Below, in pieces: positions 17,721 through 28,063 of a DNA stretch of 64,000 nt; within the stretch, counting starts at the first letter, position 1, and the number at the start of each line of letters is the position of its first letter. The stretch comes from Oscillospiraceae bacterium. Its GTDB lineage: Bacteria; Bacillota; Clostridia; Oscillospirales; Oscillospiraceae. The stretch is from NCBI GenBank assembly GCA_015067945.1, contig SVLM01000007.1:1-64000 (forward strand), written 5' to 3'. The notes under the pieces are model-generated. The model was given only the letters and a program-made list of their open reading frames with translations, was not told the DNA's origin and ran no database searches. A program made the translations under genes and the position numbers.

Positions 17721-17755
17721 TGGGGTCGCAGATGTTCTGCGGCCCCGCTTTTTAT
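17721..17755 (+). terminator. terminator of the M23 peptidase gene
   Basis: GGGGTCGCAGA and TCTGCGGCCCC form a stem with a 3-base loop, followed by GCTTTTT. Confidence 0.85.
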
Positions 17756-17794
17756 GCAAACTGATTGTCGCACTCCCTTTTAACAGCGGGGACA

Positions 17795-17830
17795 AAGAAA
17801 AATCCCCCGGACGGGATAGGTCCGGGAGAT
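17795..17830 (-). terminator. terminator of aspS
   Basis: On the minus strand TCTCCCGGAC and GTCCGGGGGA form the stem, followed by a T-run (plus-strand A-run at 17796-17802), just after the aspS stop. Confidence 0.85.
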
Positions 17831-17835
17831 TGCGA

Positions 17836-19608
17836 TTACTTTTCTTCTGCGATGGCAATGTGAACGGTGTCCAGCTGGATCTGATCGACTGTGGTGGGAG
17901 CACCCATCATCAGGTCCTGAGCGTTCTTGTTCATGGGGAAGGTGATGACCTCGCGGATGGACTCCTCTCCGGTCAGCAGCATGACCAGACGGTCAACGCC
18001 GGGAGCTGCACCGGCATGGGGAGGTGCACCGTAGGTAAAGGCATTGTACATAGCGGGGAACTTTGCCTTCACATCCTCTTCGCCCAGGCCAACCATCTGG
18101 AAGGCCTTAACCATGATCTCAGGATCGTGGTTACGGACAGCACCGGAGGCGGACTCATAGCCGTTAACAACCAGGTCATACTGGTTGGCATTGATGGCCA
18201 GCAGCTTATCCACATCGCCCTCGGCATCCAGCAGAGCCTGCATACCGCCCTGGGGCATAGAGAAGGGATTGTGGCAGAATTCCAGCTGACCGGACTCCTC
18301 GCCCATCTCGTACATGGGGAAGTCCACGATCCAGCAGATGGCGTACTGATTCTCGTCGAAGTGGCCGGGAATCCGCTTACCCAGCATGGTGCGGACAACG
18401 CCGGCGGTCTTCTGTGCAGCGGCCTTCTTGCCGGCAGCCATGCAAACGAAGGAACCGGGCTTCAGGTTCAGCTTGGCAACGAAGGCATCCTTGCAATCCA
18501 GCAGGAATTTGGAAATACCGCCGGTCAACTCGCCATTTTCGTCTACCTTGACCCAGCAGACCTTATTGCCGGTCTGGACTTCCACATCGGCAAGCAGCTT
18601 ATCGATCCACTTTCTTGCCTGGGTGAAATCATCCACGGCAATAGCCTTGACGGTTGCACCCTCAAAGGGACCGAAGCCGCAGCCCTGAACCACATCGGAG
18701 ATATCACTGATCTCCAGATCGATACGCAGGTCGGGCTTGTCGGAGCCGTAGCGTTCCATAGCCTCGTTGAAAGGAATGTGACGGAAGGGAGCCTTGGAGA
18801 TCCGGTCATACTTGCCGAACTTCTCGAACACAGGCACCAGTACATCCTCCAGAGTGGACAGCACATCCTCCTGGGTGGCGAAAGCCATTTCCATATCCAG
18901 CTGATAGAACTCACCAGGGGTGCGGTCAGCACGGGCATCCTCATCGCGGAAGCAGGGAGCGATCTGGAAATACTTATCAAAACCGGAGGTCATCAGCAGC
19001 TGCTTGAACTGCTGGGGAGCCTGGGGCAGAGCGTAGAACTTGCCGGGGTGGTTGCGGGCAGGCACCAGATAGTCACGGGCACCCTCGGGAGAGCTGGCGG
19101 TCAGAATAGGCGTGGTGATCTCCAGAAAACCCTTTTCGGTCATCAGCCGCCGGAGCTCCGCCACCACCTGACACCGCAGGATGATGTTCTGCTTCACGGC
19201 AGGGTTCCGCAGATCCAGGAAGCGGTACTTCAGACGCACATTCTCGTCTGCGTCACGGCTCTTGTTGATCTCGAAGGGCAGCTGTGCATGGCGGCACTTA
19301 CCCAGAATCTCGATAGCTTCGGGCACCACTTCAATCTCACCGGTAGGAATCTTGGTGTTCTTGCTTTCACGCTCCCGGACAATGCCGGTGACGGAAATGG
19401 TGGATTCCTTGTTGACGGACTTGACGATCTTCATCATGTCCTCATTCTCCACCACCACCTGGGTAGTGCCATAGTAATCCCGGAGGACTACGAAGGCAAA
19501 GTTTGCACCGACCTCGCGGACGTTTTCCATCCATCCGACGACGGTAACCTTCTTGCCTGCATCGGCCAGCCGCAGCTCGCCGCAGTTATGTGTTCTGGAT
19601 TGGGTCAT
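17836..19608 (-). CDS. aspS: aspartyl-tRNA synthetase
   Basis: This class II synthetase charges tRNA-Asp. The 590-residue length is that of the bacterial type with the inserted GAD domain. It starts with the OB-fold anticodon-binding domain (MTQSRTHNCGELRLADAGKKVTVVGW), followed by the catalytic motifs (FLEITTPILTASSPEGARDYLVP; RDEDARADRTPGEFYQLD) and the C-terminal GVDRLVMLLTGEESIREVITFPMNK. Whether it also misacylates tRNA-Asn cannot be read here. hisS, a common partner, is absent; the gene appears monocistronic with a weak AGGGG ribosome-binding site. Confidence 0.97.
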   Translation of the reverse strand: MTQSRTHNCGELRLADAGKKVTVVGWMENVREVGANFAFVVLRDYYGTTQVVVENEDMMKIVKSVNKESTISVTGIVRERESKNTKIPTGEIEVVPEAIEILGKCRHAQLPFEINKSRDADENVRLKYRFLDLRNPAVKQNIILRCQVVAELRRLMTEKGFLEITTPILTASSPEGARDYLVPARNHPGKFYALPQAPQQFKQLLMTSGFDKYFQIAPCFRDEDARADRTPGEFYQLDMEMAFATQEDVLSTLEDVLVPVFEKFGKYDRISKAPFRHIPFNEAMERYGSDKPDLRIDLEISDISDVVQGCGFGPFEGATVKAIAVDDFTQARKWIDKLLADVEVQTGNKVCWVKVDENGELTGGISKFLLDCKDAFVAKLNLKPGSFVCMAAGKKAAAQKTAGVVRTMLGKRIPGHFDENQYAICWIVDFPMYEMGEESGQLEFCHNPFSMPQGGMQALLDAEGDVDKLLAINANQYDLVVNGYESASGAVRNHDPEIMVKAFQMVGLGEEDVKAKFPAMYNAFTYGAPPHAGAAPGVDRLVMLLTGEESIREVITFPMNKNAQDLMMGAPTTVDQIQLDTVHIAIAEEK

Positions 19609-19700
19609 AAGAGATATCCCCTTTTACTTCTGTATTTTAACCTATACATTATTTCATAAATCTTCCCAAAAGTCAACGGTTAGCTTACGCACAGAGGACT

Positions 19701-20546
19701 TTATTCACATTCCACATCAAAAAACCGATCGATTCCGTTGGCTATACCCATGGCGAGCTTTTGCTGATACTCTGCCGTGGCCATGAGCCGATCCTCCGTT
19801 TCATTGGACATATAGCCCATTTCCACGATGGTTACCGGAACATTGCACCAGTTGATACCGCTCATGGTATCCGTTTCCCACACAAACTGCCTGTTCGCTC
19901 CAGTGCTGCTGACCATTTCATCCAGTACAAATCTGGACAGCTTCACCGACGCATCATACAGATTTGCATTATAGGGATTATTCTCGGTCTGGCAGATGGT
20001 CATGATGCCGTTGGTAGCCGGATTCTCCGACCCGTTGGCGTGAATACGGATGAACGCATCCGCCCCCAGTTCGTTTGCCACCGCCGCACGCTCGGCGTTG
20101 CTGATATTGACATCATGGGTGGTGCGGATCATCACTACCTCATAGCCACGCTCTACCAGAATGTCCCTTACCAGCAGTGCAACGGTCAGGTTCAGCTCAT
20201 ACTCTTTCAAGCCGGTAAATTTGCCCTGGGTACCACTGCTGACCTTGGCCTTCATTTCCGTTGCACCGGGGCCAATCGGTTCTTTTTCGGAATTCCCCTT
20301 CGCCTGATGCCCCGCATCGATGACGATCAGATATTTTTCCGGCTCTGTGGGCGGTTCCGTCGGGGGTGATATAGGTTCTGTGACCGGCTCGGTGGTGACG
20401 GTGGGATGCGTTGCTTCCGTAGGTTCCGTGGTCTGCTCCGTAGCCGTTGTGCCGGAATCAGGCTCTGCCGGCTGCACACAGCCAAACAGTATTCCTGCCA
20501 AAAGCAACACCGCGAGCAAACCGGTAAGGATTTTCTGCAATGCCAT
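19701..20546 (-). CDS. N-acetylmuramoyl-L-alanine amidase (Amidase_3), lipoprotein
   Basis: This zinc amidase should cleave the peptide stem from peptidoglycan at the cell surface. It has a lipoprotein signal ([14 protein letters not shown]) and a long Thr/Pro/Glu linker (about 33-73). Its Amidase_3 domain has all expected ligands: DAGHQAK (His), YELNL (Glu), RIHANG (His) and IVEMGYMSN (catalytic Glu). The ATG at 20546 is chosen, 9 bases from AAGGAG; the GTG three codons earlier is too close. It has its own promoter. A role in sporulation or cell separation is possible but not shown. Confidence 0.9.
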   Translation of the reverse strand: MALQKILTGLLAVLLLAGILFGCVQPAEPDSGTTATEQTTEPTEATHPTVTTEPVTEPISPPTEPPTEPEKYLIVIDAGHQAKGNSEKEPIGPGATEMKAKVSSGTQGKFTGLKEYELNLTVALLVRDILVERGYEVVMIRTTHDVNISNAERAAVANELGADAFIRIHANGSENPATNGIMTICQTENNPYNANLYDASVKLSRFVLDEMVSSTGANRQFVWETDTMSGINWCNVPVTIVEMGYMSNETEDRLMATAEYQQKLAMGIANGIDRFFDVECE

Positions 20547-20859
20547 TGCAAGCACCTCCTTTTAGTACTGTTATTGTACCATAGCCGCATCCCGGTTGCA
20601 ATCATCTTGTGCACTTCCCACAACAAATCCAAAAAATATACATTTTTCATTGGATTCTCCGCATTTTCCAGTGCTGAGCAGTCAAATCCCAATGTTTTGC
20701 AAATATTTCGTACGCATTTTGAACAAATTTATGTCGCAAGACAAAAAAATTATGTATATACTATGAAAAGTTGAAAAAATTCTAATTTTTGGATTGATTT
20801 TGGAAGAACTTTGACTTACAATATGTTGGCAAGCCGAAAAGAGGCAAGAGGTGAAACAA
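20547..20859. promoter_or_regulatory. divergent promoter region between the amidase and trmL genes
   Basis: This AT-rich gap holds one promoter per side. Minus strand: TTGCAA (20596-20601), 17 bases, TACAAT (20573-20578), for the amidase. Plus strand: TTGATT (20794-20799), 17 bases, TACAAT (20817-20822), for trmL. Between them, 20602-20793, I see no gene or clear RNA. Confidence 0.7.
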
Positions 20860-21351
20860 ATGCTCAATATCGTACTGGTCGAGCCGGAGATTCCGCAAAA
20901 TTGCGGCAACATCGCCCGGACCTGTGCCGCCACCGGTTGTCGGCTGCATTTGATCCGCCCGCTGGGCTTTGACATCTCAGAAAAGGCTGTCCGCAGGGCA
21001 GGCCTGGATTACTGGAACATGGTCGAAGTCCAGGACTACGAAAACCTTGACGATTTCTTTGCCAAAAACGATGTCCGGCAAATGTGGTGTCTTTCCACAA
21101 AAGCACCCCGTAGCTACACAGAGGCGAATTTTGCCGACGAATGCTATTTGTTTTTCGGAAAAGAAACCAAGGGTCTTCCCGAAAGCTTCCTGAAGGCACA
21201 TTATCCGCAGTGCGTCCGGATCCCCATGCGTGCCGACGCCCGGAGTCTGAATCTGAGCAACGCCGTGGCCATCACCGTTTTTGAGGCTCTGCGGCAGTTG
21301 GATTTCCCCGGTCTGTCCGATCAGGGTCAGCTCCACAACAACAATACTTAA
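20860..21351 (+). CDS. trmL: tRNA (cytidine/uridine-34 2'-O)-methyltransferase
   Basis: TrmL is a SPOUT methyltransferase modifying the wobble base of tRNA-Leu isoacceptors. The 163-residue product begins MLNIVLVEPEIPQNCGNIARTCAATG, the family hallmark. It carries the trefoil-knot motifs LFFGKETKGLP and IPMRADARSLNLSNAVAITVFEALRQ. The ATG at 20860 follows AAGAGG; the GTG nine bases earlier overlaps that site. It lies 25 bases before pgk with no terminator, so the two may be cotranscribed. Confidence 0.94.
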   Translation: MLNIVLVEPEIPQNCGNIARTCAATGCRLHLIRPLGFDISEKAVRRAGLDYWNMVEVQDYENLDDFFAKNDVRQMWCLSTKAPRSYTEANFADECYLFFGKETKGLPESFLKAHYPQCVRIPMRADARSLNLSNAVAITVFEALRQLDFPGLSDQGQLHNNNT

Positions 21352-21376
21352 ATAACCAAAAATTGGAGGAATTATC

Positions 21377-22576
<1,200 letters not shown>

Positions 22577-22597
22577 TATCCAAAAAATAGATAACAC

Positions 22598-22686
22598 TGT
22601 CATTGCGAACCAGTCCTCAGACTGGTGTGGCAATCTCCTTCGTTTGGAGGGGATTGCCACGGCCGCTGACACAGCCTCGCAATGAC
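22598..22686 (+). repeat. palindromic intergenic repeat, copy 2, between pgk and tpiA
   Basis: This 89-bp copy of the element at 5876-5972 has ends TGTCATTGCGAA and CTCGCAATGAC. It keeps the inner CCAGT/ACTGG and GTGGCAATC/GATTGCCAC pairs. It sits inside a likely operon, so it should be transcribed and fold in the pgk-tpiA mRNA. Confidence 0.8.
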
Positions 22687-22741
22687 CCTAACTTTGTAAA
22701 TTACATCGACTTTTCGATGCATATATAAGGAGAAATTCAAA

Positions 22742-23521
22742 ATGAACAGAAAGTATCGTAAGACCGTCATTGCCGGTAACTGGAAAATGAACAAGACCCC
22801 CTCCGAGACCAAGGAGTTTATGGCTCAGCTGAAGAACATTCTGCCCAAGGGCCGCTGGTGCGATATCGCTCTGTGCGTTCCCGCCGTCTGCATCCCCGCT
22901 GCTGTCCGTGCTATGCGTGATACCCGCGTGGGCATCGGTGCCGAAAACTGCAACGCCAACGCCTCCGGTGCTTACACCGGCGAAATCGCTACCAACATGC
23001 TGGTAGACGCCGGCTGCAAGTATGTCATCATCGGCCACTCCGAGCGTCGTGAGATGTACGGTGAGACCGACGCTGATGTCAACGCCAAGGTTCTGGCCGC
23101 TCTGGACGCAGGTCTGGTGCCCATCATGTGCTGCGGCGAGACTCTGGAGCAGCGTGAGAACGGCATCACCGCTGAGCACATCACCATGCAGATCAAGCTG
23201 GGTCTGAAGAACGTCCCTGAGGACAAGATCCGCAAGGTTGTTATCGCCTACGAGCCCATCTGGGCCATCGGCACCGGCCTGACCGCCACCCCCGAGCAGG
23301 CTGAGGAAGTCTGCGAGATGATTCGCTCCGTGGTCCGTAAGCTGTACTCCTCCAAGAACGCCCGTGCCATCTCCATTCTGTACGGCGGTTCCATGAACGA
23401 GAAGAACGCTTTCGAGCTGCTGGCACAGCCCGACATCGATGGCGGCCTGATCGGCGGTGCTTCCCTGGTTCCCGAGAAGTTCGTCAAGATCATCGAAGCT
23501 GCCAACCAGCCCACTGTGTAA
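22742..23521 (+). CDS. tpiA: triosephosphate isomerase
   Basis: The enzyme interconverts dihydroxyacetone phosphate and glyceraldehyde 3-phosphate. The 259-residue protein shows VIAGNWKMNKT, the electrophile site in IGHSERRE (His), the catalytic loop AYEPIWAIGTG (Glu), and LYGGSMNEKN and GGLIGGASLVPEKF at the phosphate site. It follows pgk with the 89-bp repeat between. A strong terminator follows. Codon bias again suggests high expression. Confidence 0.98.
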   Translation: MNRKYRKTVIAGNWKMNKTPSETKEFMAQLKNILPKGRWCDIALCVPAVCIPAAVRAMRDTRVGIGAENCNANASGAYTGEIATNMLVDAGCKYVIIGHSERREMYGETDADVNAKVLAALDAGLVPIMCCGETLEQRENGITAEHITMQIKLGLKNVPEDKIRKVVIAYEPIWAIGTGLTATPEQAEEVCEMIRSVVRKLYSSKNARAISILYGGSMNEKNAFELLAQPDIDGGLIGGASLVPEKFVKIIEAANQPTV

Positions 23522-23527
23522 CTGATT

Positions 23528-23557
23528 AAAGGGAGCAGCTTCCGCTGCTCCCTTTTG
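23528..23557 (+). terminator. terminator of tpiA
   Basis: AAAGGGAGCAGC/GCTGCTCCCTTTT hairpin with a TTCC loop, 6 bases after the tpiA stop. Confidence 0.88.
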
Positions 23558-23584
23558 CCATATATTCCCGAAAGGAGGGATTCC

Positions 23585-24619
23585 GTGAAAACCCAGGTGA
23601 TACCCGCCAACCATCCGAATGTTGCACAAAAAGCCGCAGAAATTATTCAAAGCGGCGATGTAGTCGCCATTCCCACCGAAACTGTATACGGCCTTGCTGC
23701 CAACGGGCTCAGCGAAGATGCGGTTTCCCGGATTTTCGAGGTAAAGGGTCGTCCTTCCGACAACCCTCTGATCCTGCACATTTGTGACGCAACACAGATC
23801 GATCTGTACTGCCATGATGTGCCGCAAAGTGCCTATCGGCTGGCCCAGCTGTTCTGGCCCGGTCCGCTGACCATGGTTCTGCCCGCAAAAGATACTGTCC
23901 CCAAACGTACCACCGGTGGCCTGAGTACCGTGGCTCTGCGGTGCCCGGACAGTGAAATTGCCAGACAGATCATCCAGCTTTCCGGCGTGCCTTTGGCCGC
24001 CCCCTCCGCCAACATTTCCGGCAAGCCCTCCACCACTACCGCAGAACACGTACTGCATGACCATGGCGGTAAGATCCCCCTGATTGTAGACGGCGGTGCC
24101 TGCCGTGTCGGTGTGGAATCCACCATCGTGGATCTGACCGAGGAACGTCCCCGGCTGCTGCGTCCCGGTGGAATTACCCCGGAGCAGCTGATGGCCGTGT
24201 TAGGGGATCTGGTAGTGGACAAGGCCGTTACCGCTCAGATCGACAAGGACGCCGTGGTGAAAGCCCCCGGCATGAAATACCGCCACTATGCCCCCACCGA
24301 ACCGGTGATCATCGTAGCCGGCGAGCGTGAAAAGGCTGCCGCCTACATTCACCGGCATTTTGAACCCGGTGACCGGGTACTGTGCTTTGAGGAAGAATTG
24401 CCGCTGTACGCAGATTGCAATCCCTTGTCCTACGGCAAGGAGGCGGATGTCAGCACCTTGTCTGCCGGTCTGTTTGCCGCTCTGCGGGAGTTGGATGACG
24501 GCAGCATTGGCAAGGTATATGCCCGTTGCCCCGTGGGCGGTGGCGTAGCCTACGCTGTGCAAAACAGGCTGAAAAAGGCCGCAGCCTTCCATATTGTAGA
24601 TGCGGAGGTGGCACAATGA
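23585..24619 (+). CDS. L-threonylcarbamoyladenylate synthase (Sua5 type)
   Basis: This enzyme makes threonylcarbamoyl-AMP for the t6A37 modification of ANN-decoding tRNAs. The 344-residue length indicates the long Sua5 form, with a YrdC domain (about 1-195: IPTETVYGLAANGLSEDAV, KGRPSDNPLILHI, APSANISGKPSTT) and a C-terminal Sua5 domain. A GTG start at 23585 is chosen because AAAGGAGG lies 6 bases upstream; the longer reading would begin with TTG inside the preceding terminator region. It overlaps coaE by four bases (ATGA). Confidence 0.93.
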   Translation: MKTQVIPANHPNVAQKAAEIIQSGDVVAIPTETVYGLAANGLSEDAVSRIFEVKGRPSDNPLILHICDATQIDLYCHDVPQSAYRLAQLFWPGPLTMVLPAKDTVPKRTTGGLSTVALRCPDSEIARQIIQLSGVPLAAPSANISGKPSTTTAEHVLHDHGGKIPLIVDGGACRVGVESTIVDLTEERPRLLRPGGITPEQLMAVLGDLVVDKAVTAQIDKDAVVKAPGMKYRHYAPTEPVIIVAGEREKAAAYIHRHFEPGDRVLCFEEELPLYADCNPLSYGKEADVSTLSAGLFAALRELDDGSIGKVYARCPVGGGVAYAVQNRLKKAAAFHIVDAEVAQ

Positions 24620-25191
24620 TTATTGGCATTACCGGCGGTTCCGGTTGTGGCAAGACCACCCTTTTGACCGTCATTGAAGAAATGGGCGGGCTGATTTTGG
24701 ATTGCGATGCCATCTATCACGGACTTTTGCAAACCGATTCTTCCCTGCTGGAGGCTATTGAAGCCCGTTTCTCCGGCACAGTCCGTGGCGGCGTATTGGA
24801 TCGAAAAGCTTTGGGCAATATTGTCTTTGCCGAGGAAGCCGCTTTGGCGGACTTAAACCGCATCACCCACAGTGCCGTTCGGGCGGAGGTCCTGCGGCTG
24901 TTGGCGGTTCAACCGCAGCTGGCAGCCATCGACGCCATCGGTCTGTTTGAAGGCGACTTGGCTACCCTGTGCGATGTAACCATAACCGTCACCGCACCGG
25001 AGGAAGATCGTGTTCGACGGCTCATGGAGCGGGACGGCATCACAGAAGACTATGCAAAAAAACGCATTGCCGCCCAGCATCCGGAAAGCTGGTTCCGGGA
25101 AAAATGCGACTACGCACTGCAAAATGACGGCACGCAGGCCCAATTTCGGGAGAAATGCCTTGCATTTTTGCACAGCTTGGATATAATGTAA
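24616..25191 (+). CDS. coaE: dephospho-CoA kinase
   Basis: CoaE catalyses the last step of coenzyme A synthesis. The 191-residue protein starts MIIGITGGSGCGKTT, with its P-loop at residues 7-15, and has DCDAIYH and LDRKALGNIVF, all typical. Its ATG at 24616 overlaps the upstream TGA (ATGA), so it is probably translationally coupled to the Sua5-type gene. The M18 peptidase gene follows after 25 bases on the same strand. Confidence 0.95.
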   Translation: MIIGITGGSGCGKTTLLTVIEEMGGLILDCDAIYHGLLQTDSSLLEAIEARFSGTVRGGVLDRKALGNIVFAEEAALADLNRITHSAVRAEVLRLLAVQPQLAAIDAIGLFEGDLATLCDVTITVTAPEEDRVRRLMERDGITEDYAKKRIAAQHPESWFREKCDYALQNDGTQAQFREKCLAFLHSLDIM

Positions 25192-25216
25192 CCATCAACA
25201 CAAGGAGGATACTGAT

Positions 25217-26602
25217 ATGACTACTGAAGAACTCCGCGAGTCCCTCATCGCTGCTCCCAAAAACGGCTACGCCCGTATTTCCGCTGAGGATCGGGTGGAA
25301 ATGGAAGACTACTGCAAGCGATACATGGCTTTCATGGATGAAGCCAAGACCGAGCGTGAAGCCACCACCTGGGCCGTCCGGGAAGCAGAAAAGAATGGCT
25401 TTAAGCCTTTCGTCCCCGGTATGGATGTAAAGCCCGGTGACAAGATCTACTACAACAACCGTGACAAAGCCATCGCTCTGGCCGTCATCGGCACGGAATC
25501 TCTTGATAAGGGTGCCAATATTTGTGCTGCCCACGTGGACTCCCCCAGAATGGACCTGAAGCCCAATCCCCTGTACGAAGATGCTGAAATTGCCTATTTC
25601 AAGACCCATTACTACGGCGGCATCAAAAAGTACCAGTGGGTCACCGTCCCTCTGGCACTGCACGGCGTAGTGTACCGCAAGGACGGCAGCGTCATCACCA
25701 TCACCATCGGTGAAGACGACAACGATCCCATCCTGATGGTCTCCGACCTGCTGATCCACCTGTCCGCTGACCAGATGCAGAAGACTGCCGGCAAGGTCAT
25801 TGCCGCCGAGCAGCTGAATGTCATCCTGGGCACCGAGCCTCTGGAGGGCGAGGGCAGCGACCTGGTGAAGCTGAATGTCATGAAGTTCCTGAACGAAAAG
25901 TACGGCCTCATCGAGTCCGATTTCCTGTCCGCTGAGCTGACCATCGTGCCTGCCGGCCGCTGCAGAGAGGTTGGTTTTGACCGCAGTCTGATCAGTGCTT
26001 ACGGCCATGACGACCGGGTCTGTGCCTATGCCGAGCTGGAAGCTCTGTTCTCCATCCCCACCCCCACCAAGACCGCTGTCTGCATTCTGGCCGACAAGGA
26101 AGAGATCGGCTCCGTGGGCATCTCCGGCATGCAGAGCCAGTACTTTGAGCACTTCATGGGCGGTCTGTGCGACGCTCAGGGTGTCAAGCTCTTTGACTGC
26201 TTTGCAAACTCCTTCTGCCTCAGTGCAGACGTGAGCAACGCTTACGACCCCAACTTCCCCGAGGTCTCCGACCGTCGGAACAATTCCATGCTCAACTACG
26301 GTGTTTCCATCTGCAAGTACACCGGCCGTGGCGGTAAAGGCGGTGCCAGCGATGCTTCTGCCGAGGCCATGGGTCACATCCGCACCACCTTCGAAAATGC
26401 CGGTGTTATCTGGCAGATCGCCACGCTGGGCAAGGTGGATCAGGGCGGCGGCGGTACTGTTGCTGCTTATATGGCTAACCGGAACATCGTCACCGTGGAT
26501 GCCGGCGTGCCCGTGCTGAGCATGCACGCTCCTCTGGAGCTGGTTTCCAAGCTGGACTGCTACGAAACCATGCTGGCCTGCAAGGCAATTTATCTGGCAT
26601 AA
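25217..26602 (+). CDS. M18 family aminopeptidase
   Basis: This is a cytoplasmic metallo-aminopeptidase of the M18 (aspartyl aminopeptidase/ApeA) family, probably preferring acidic or neutral N-termini. The 461-residue sequence shows the metal-site motifs AAHVDSPRMDLKPNPLYE, DDRVCAYAELEAL, DKEEIGSVG and the final PVLSMHAPLE. The start follows AAGGAGG. It is probably the last gene of a Sua5-coaE-peptidase run and ends at a strong terminator. Confidence 0.94.
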   Translation: MTTEELRESLIAAPKNGYARISAEDRVEMEDYCKRYMAFMDEAKTEREATTWAVREAEKNGFKPFVPGMDVKPGDKIYYNNRDKAIALAVIGTESLDKGANICAAHVDSPRMDLKPNPLYEDAEIAYFKTHYYGGIKKYQWVTVPLALHGVVYRKDGSVITITIGEDDNDPILMVSDLLIHLSADQMQKTAGKVIAAEQLNVILGTEPLEGEGSDLVKLNVMKFLNEKYGLIESDFLSAELTIVPAGRCREVGFDRSLISAYGHDDRVCAYAELEALFSIPTPTKTAVCILADKEEIGSVGISGMQSQYFEHFMGGLCDAQGVKLFDCFANSFCLSADVSNAYDPNFPEVSDRRNNSMLNYGVSICKYTGRGGKGGASDASAEAMGHIRTTFENAGVIWQIATLGKVDQGGGGTVAAYMANRNIVTVDAGVPVLSMHAPLELVSKLDCYETMLACKAIYLA

Positions 26603-26612
26603 GGATCAAAAG

Positions 26613-26648
26613 CAAAAAGTGCGTACCGCGGTACGCACTTTTTTGTTT
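26613..26648 (+). terminator. terminator of the M18 peptidase gene
   Basis: AAAAAGTGCGTACC/GGTACGCACTTTTTT, a near-perfect stem with T-run. Confidence 0.9.
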
Positions 26649-26674
26649 ACTTTTAGGTCGGTTAATGGTACAAT
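26646..26674 (+). promoter_or_regulatory. promoter of the RodA/FtsW-family gene
   Basis: TTTACT (26646-26651), 17 bases, TACAAT (26669-26674), overlapping the end of the preceding terminator. Confidence 0.7.
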
Positions 26675-26700
26675 GTATGTTTGAAAGGAGGCGGCTATAA

Positions 26701-27855
26701 GTGCGTGATTTTATCCAGGAACTCAAACGTTTTTTCCGCAAGGGCGACATGGTACTTTTGATTATGTGTCTGGCAATATCGGCCTTTGGCTGCCTCATCA
26801 TTGCCAGTACCAATAACCACCGCGTTTTTACGCGGTACGTCCTTATTCAGGTTCTCGCCATCGGCCTTGGCGTGGCATCCTATGCTGTTTTTTCCTCCAT
26901 CGATCTGGAGTTTTTCTCCGAGCATCGCAGAGCCCTGATGGTGATCAGTTTGGCACTTTTGGGACTTTTGATTCCCTTTGGTACGGATCTGGGTTCCGGT
27001 AACAAGAGCTGGCTGGCCCTTCCTTTGATTCCCTTTAATATCCAGCCTGCGGAAATTTGTAAGATCACATATATTCTGATCGCTGCTTCGGTGATGACCT
27101 CCCATCAGCACAATCTATCCTCCTTCCGTTCCGTGCTGCACATGGGTGTTTGCCTGCTCATGCTGTTCGCAGCCAACATCGTACTATCCAAAGACTTGGG
27201 CGTTTCCCTGATTTATGTGTTCATTTTTGTCGGCATGGCTTTTTCCGGCGGTGTAAAGCTGTATTGGTTCGGCCTTGCAATCGGCGGCACTGCAGCCGCC
27301 TGGCCCTTCCTGTGGGAACATTTCTTTAGCGGCAGACAGAAGCTGCGTATTGAAGCACTGTTCAATCCTGCCGTCGATCCGCTGGGTACCGATGTCCGCT
27401 ACCACCTGAAACGAAGTCTGGACACCCTTACCGGCGGCGGTGTGATGGGTCAGGGCCTTTTTAATGGCAACCGGGTACAAGCCGGTGCTCTGCCCGCCCA
27501 GCATACGGACTTTATCTTCTCCGCCATCGGCGAGGAAATGGGCTATATTGGCTGTTTTTTGGTGCTGGTAATGCTATTCGCCCTGGTGGGCCGATGCATT
27601 TGGGTGGGCTGCCAGAGTCCGGACTATATGCGTCGCATGGTTTGTTTTGGCACCGCTTCTGCTCTGATCTTCCAGATTTTCGTCAACGTCGGTATGTGCA
27701 TCGGTGTGGTTCCGGTTATCGGCCTGACCCTGCCGCTGATCAGCTACGGCGGTAGTTCCATAGTTACAATCTATGCCATGCTGGGCCTGGTGTCCGGCGT
27801 TTATGCACGCCCCGCCCCCCGAAGTCACGAACGGTATATCCGTCCACCTCGATAA
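26701..27855 (+). CDS. FtsW/RodA/SpoVE (SEDS) family peptidoglycan polymerase
   Basis: This SEDS-family glycosyltransferase uses lipid II. The 384-residue protein has about ten membrane helices and the family motifs: GSGNKSWLALPLIPFNIQPAE, the DLGVSLIYVF catalytic-Asp region, QHTDFIFSAIGEEMG, and VPVIGLTLPLISYGGSS near the end. The short loops and QHTDFIF favour RodA (elongation) over FtsW, but SpoVE cannot be excluded. It starts with GTG after GGAGG. No partner class B PBP gene is adjacent. It is a single-gene unit with promoter and terminator. Confidence 0.92.
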   Translation: MRDFIQELKRFFRKGDMVLLIMCLAISAFGCLIIASTNNHRVFTRYVLIQVLAIGLGVASYAVFSSIDLEFFSEHRRALMVISLALLGLLIPFGTDLGSGNKSWLALPLIPFNIQPAEICKITYILIAASVMTSHQHNLSSFRSVLHMGVCLLMLFAANIVLSKDLGVSLIYVFIFVGMAFSGGVKLYWFGLAIGGTAAAWPFLWEHFFSGRQKLRIEALFNPAVDPLGTDVRYHLKRSLDTLTGGGVMGQGLFNGNRVQAGALPAQHTDFIFSAIGEEMGYIGCFLVLVMLFALVGRCIWVGCQSPDYMRRMVCFGTASALIFQIFVNVGMCIGVVPVIGLTLPLISYGGSSIVTIYAMLGLVSGVYARPAPRSHERYIRPPR

Positions 27856-27887
27856 TTTCTCATAAACACGAACCTGCAAATCCCACA

Positions 27888-27924
27888 GCAGTCTCCGGAT
27901 TTTCGCCCGGAGACTGCTTTTTTG
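27888..27924 (+). terminator. terminator of the RodA/FtsW-family gene
   Basis: GCAGTCTCCGG/CCGGAGACTGC hairpin followed by seven T. Confidence 0.9.
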
Positions 27925-27969
27925 TAAATATCTTTACAAAAACTTAATGTATCCTGCCTTTGCTATTCA

Positions 27970-27998
27970 TTGACGAAAGGTGTCGTCTGTGTTACAAT
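27970..27998 (+). promoter_or_regulatory. promoter of the O-antigen-ligase-like gene
   Basis: TTGACG (27970-27975), 17 bases, TACAAT (27993-27998). Confidence 0.75.
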
Positions 27999-28063
27999 GC
28001 AACTCGTGTATTGGCTGTGTCCTTTTCGGAGACAGACCTCTCAGATTTTGGAGAATTACCATC

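Noticed and set aside
17578..19659. 693-codon plus-strand ORF opposite aspS
   Set aside because: The aspS frame is clear over its full length; the antisense frame is a composition artefact.
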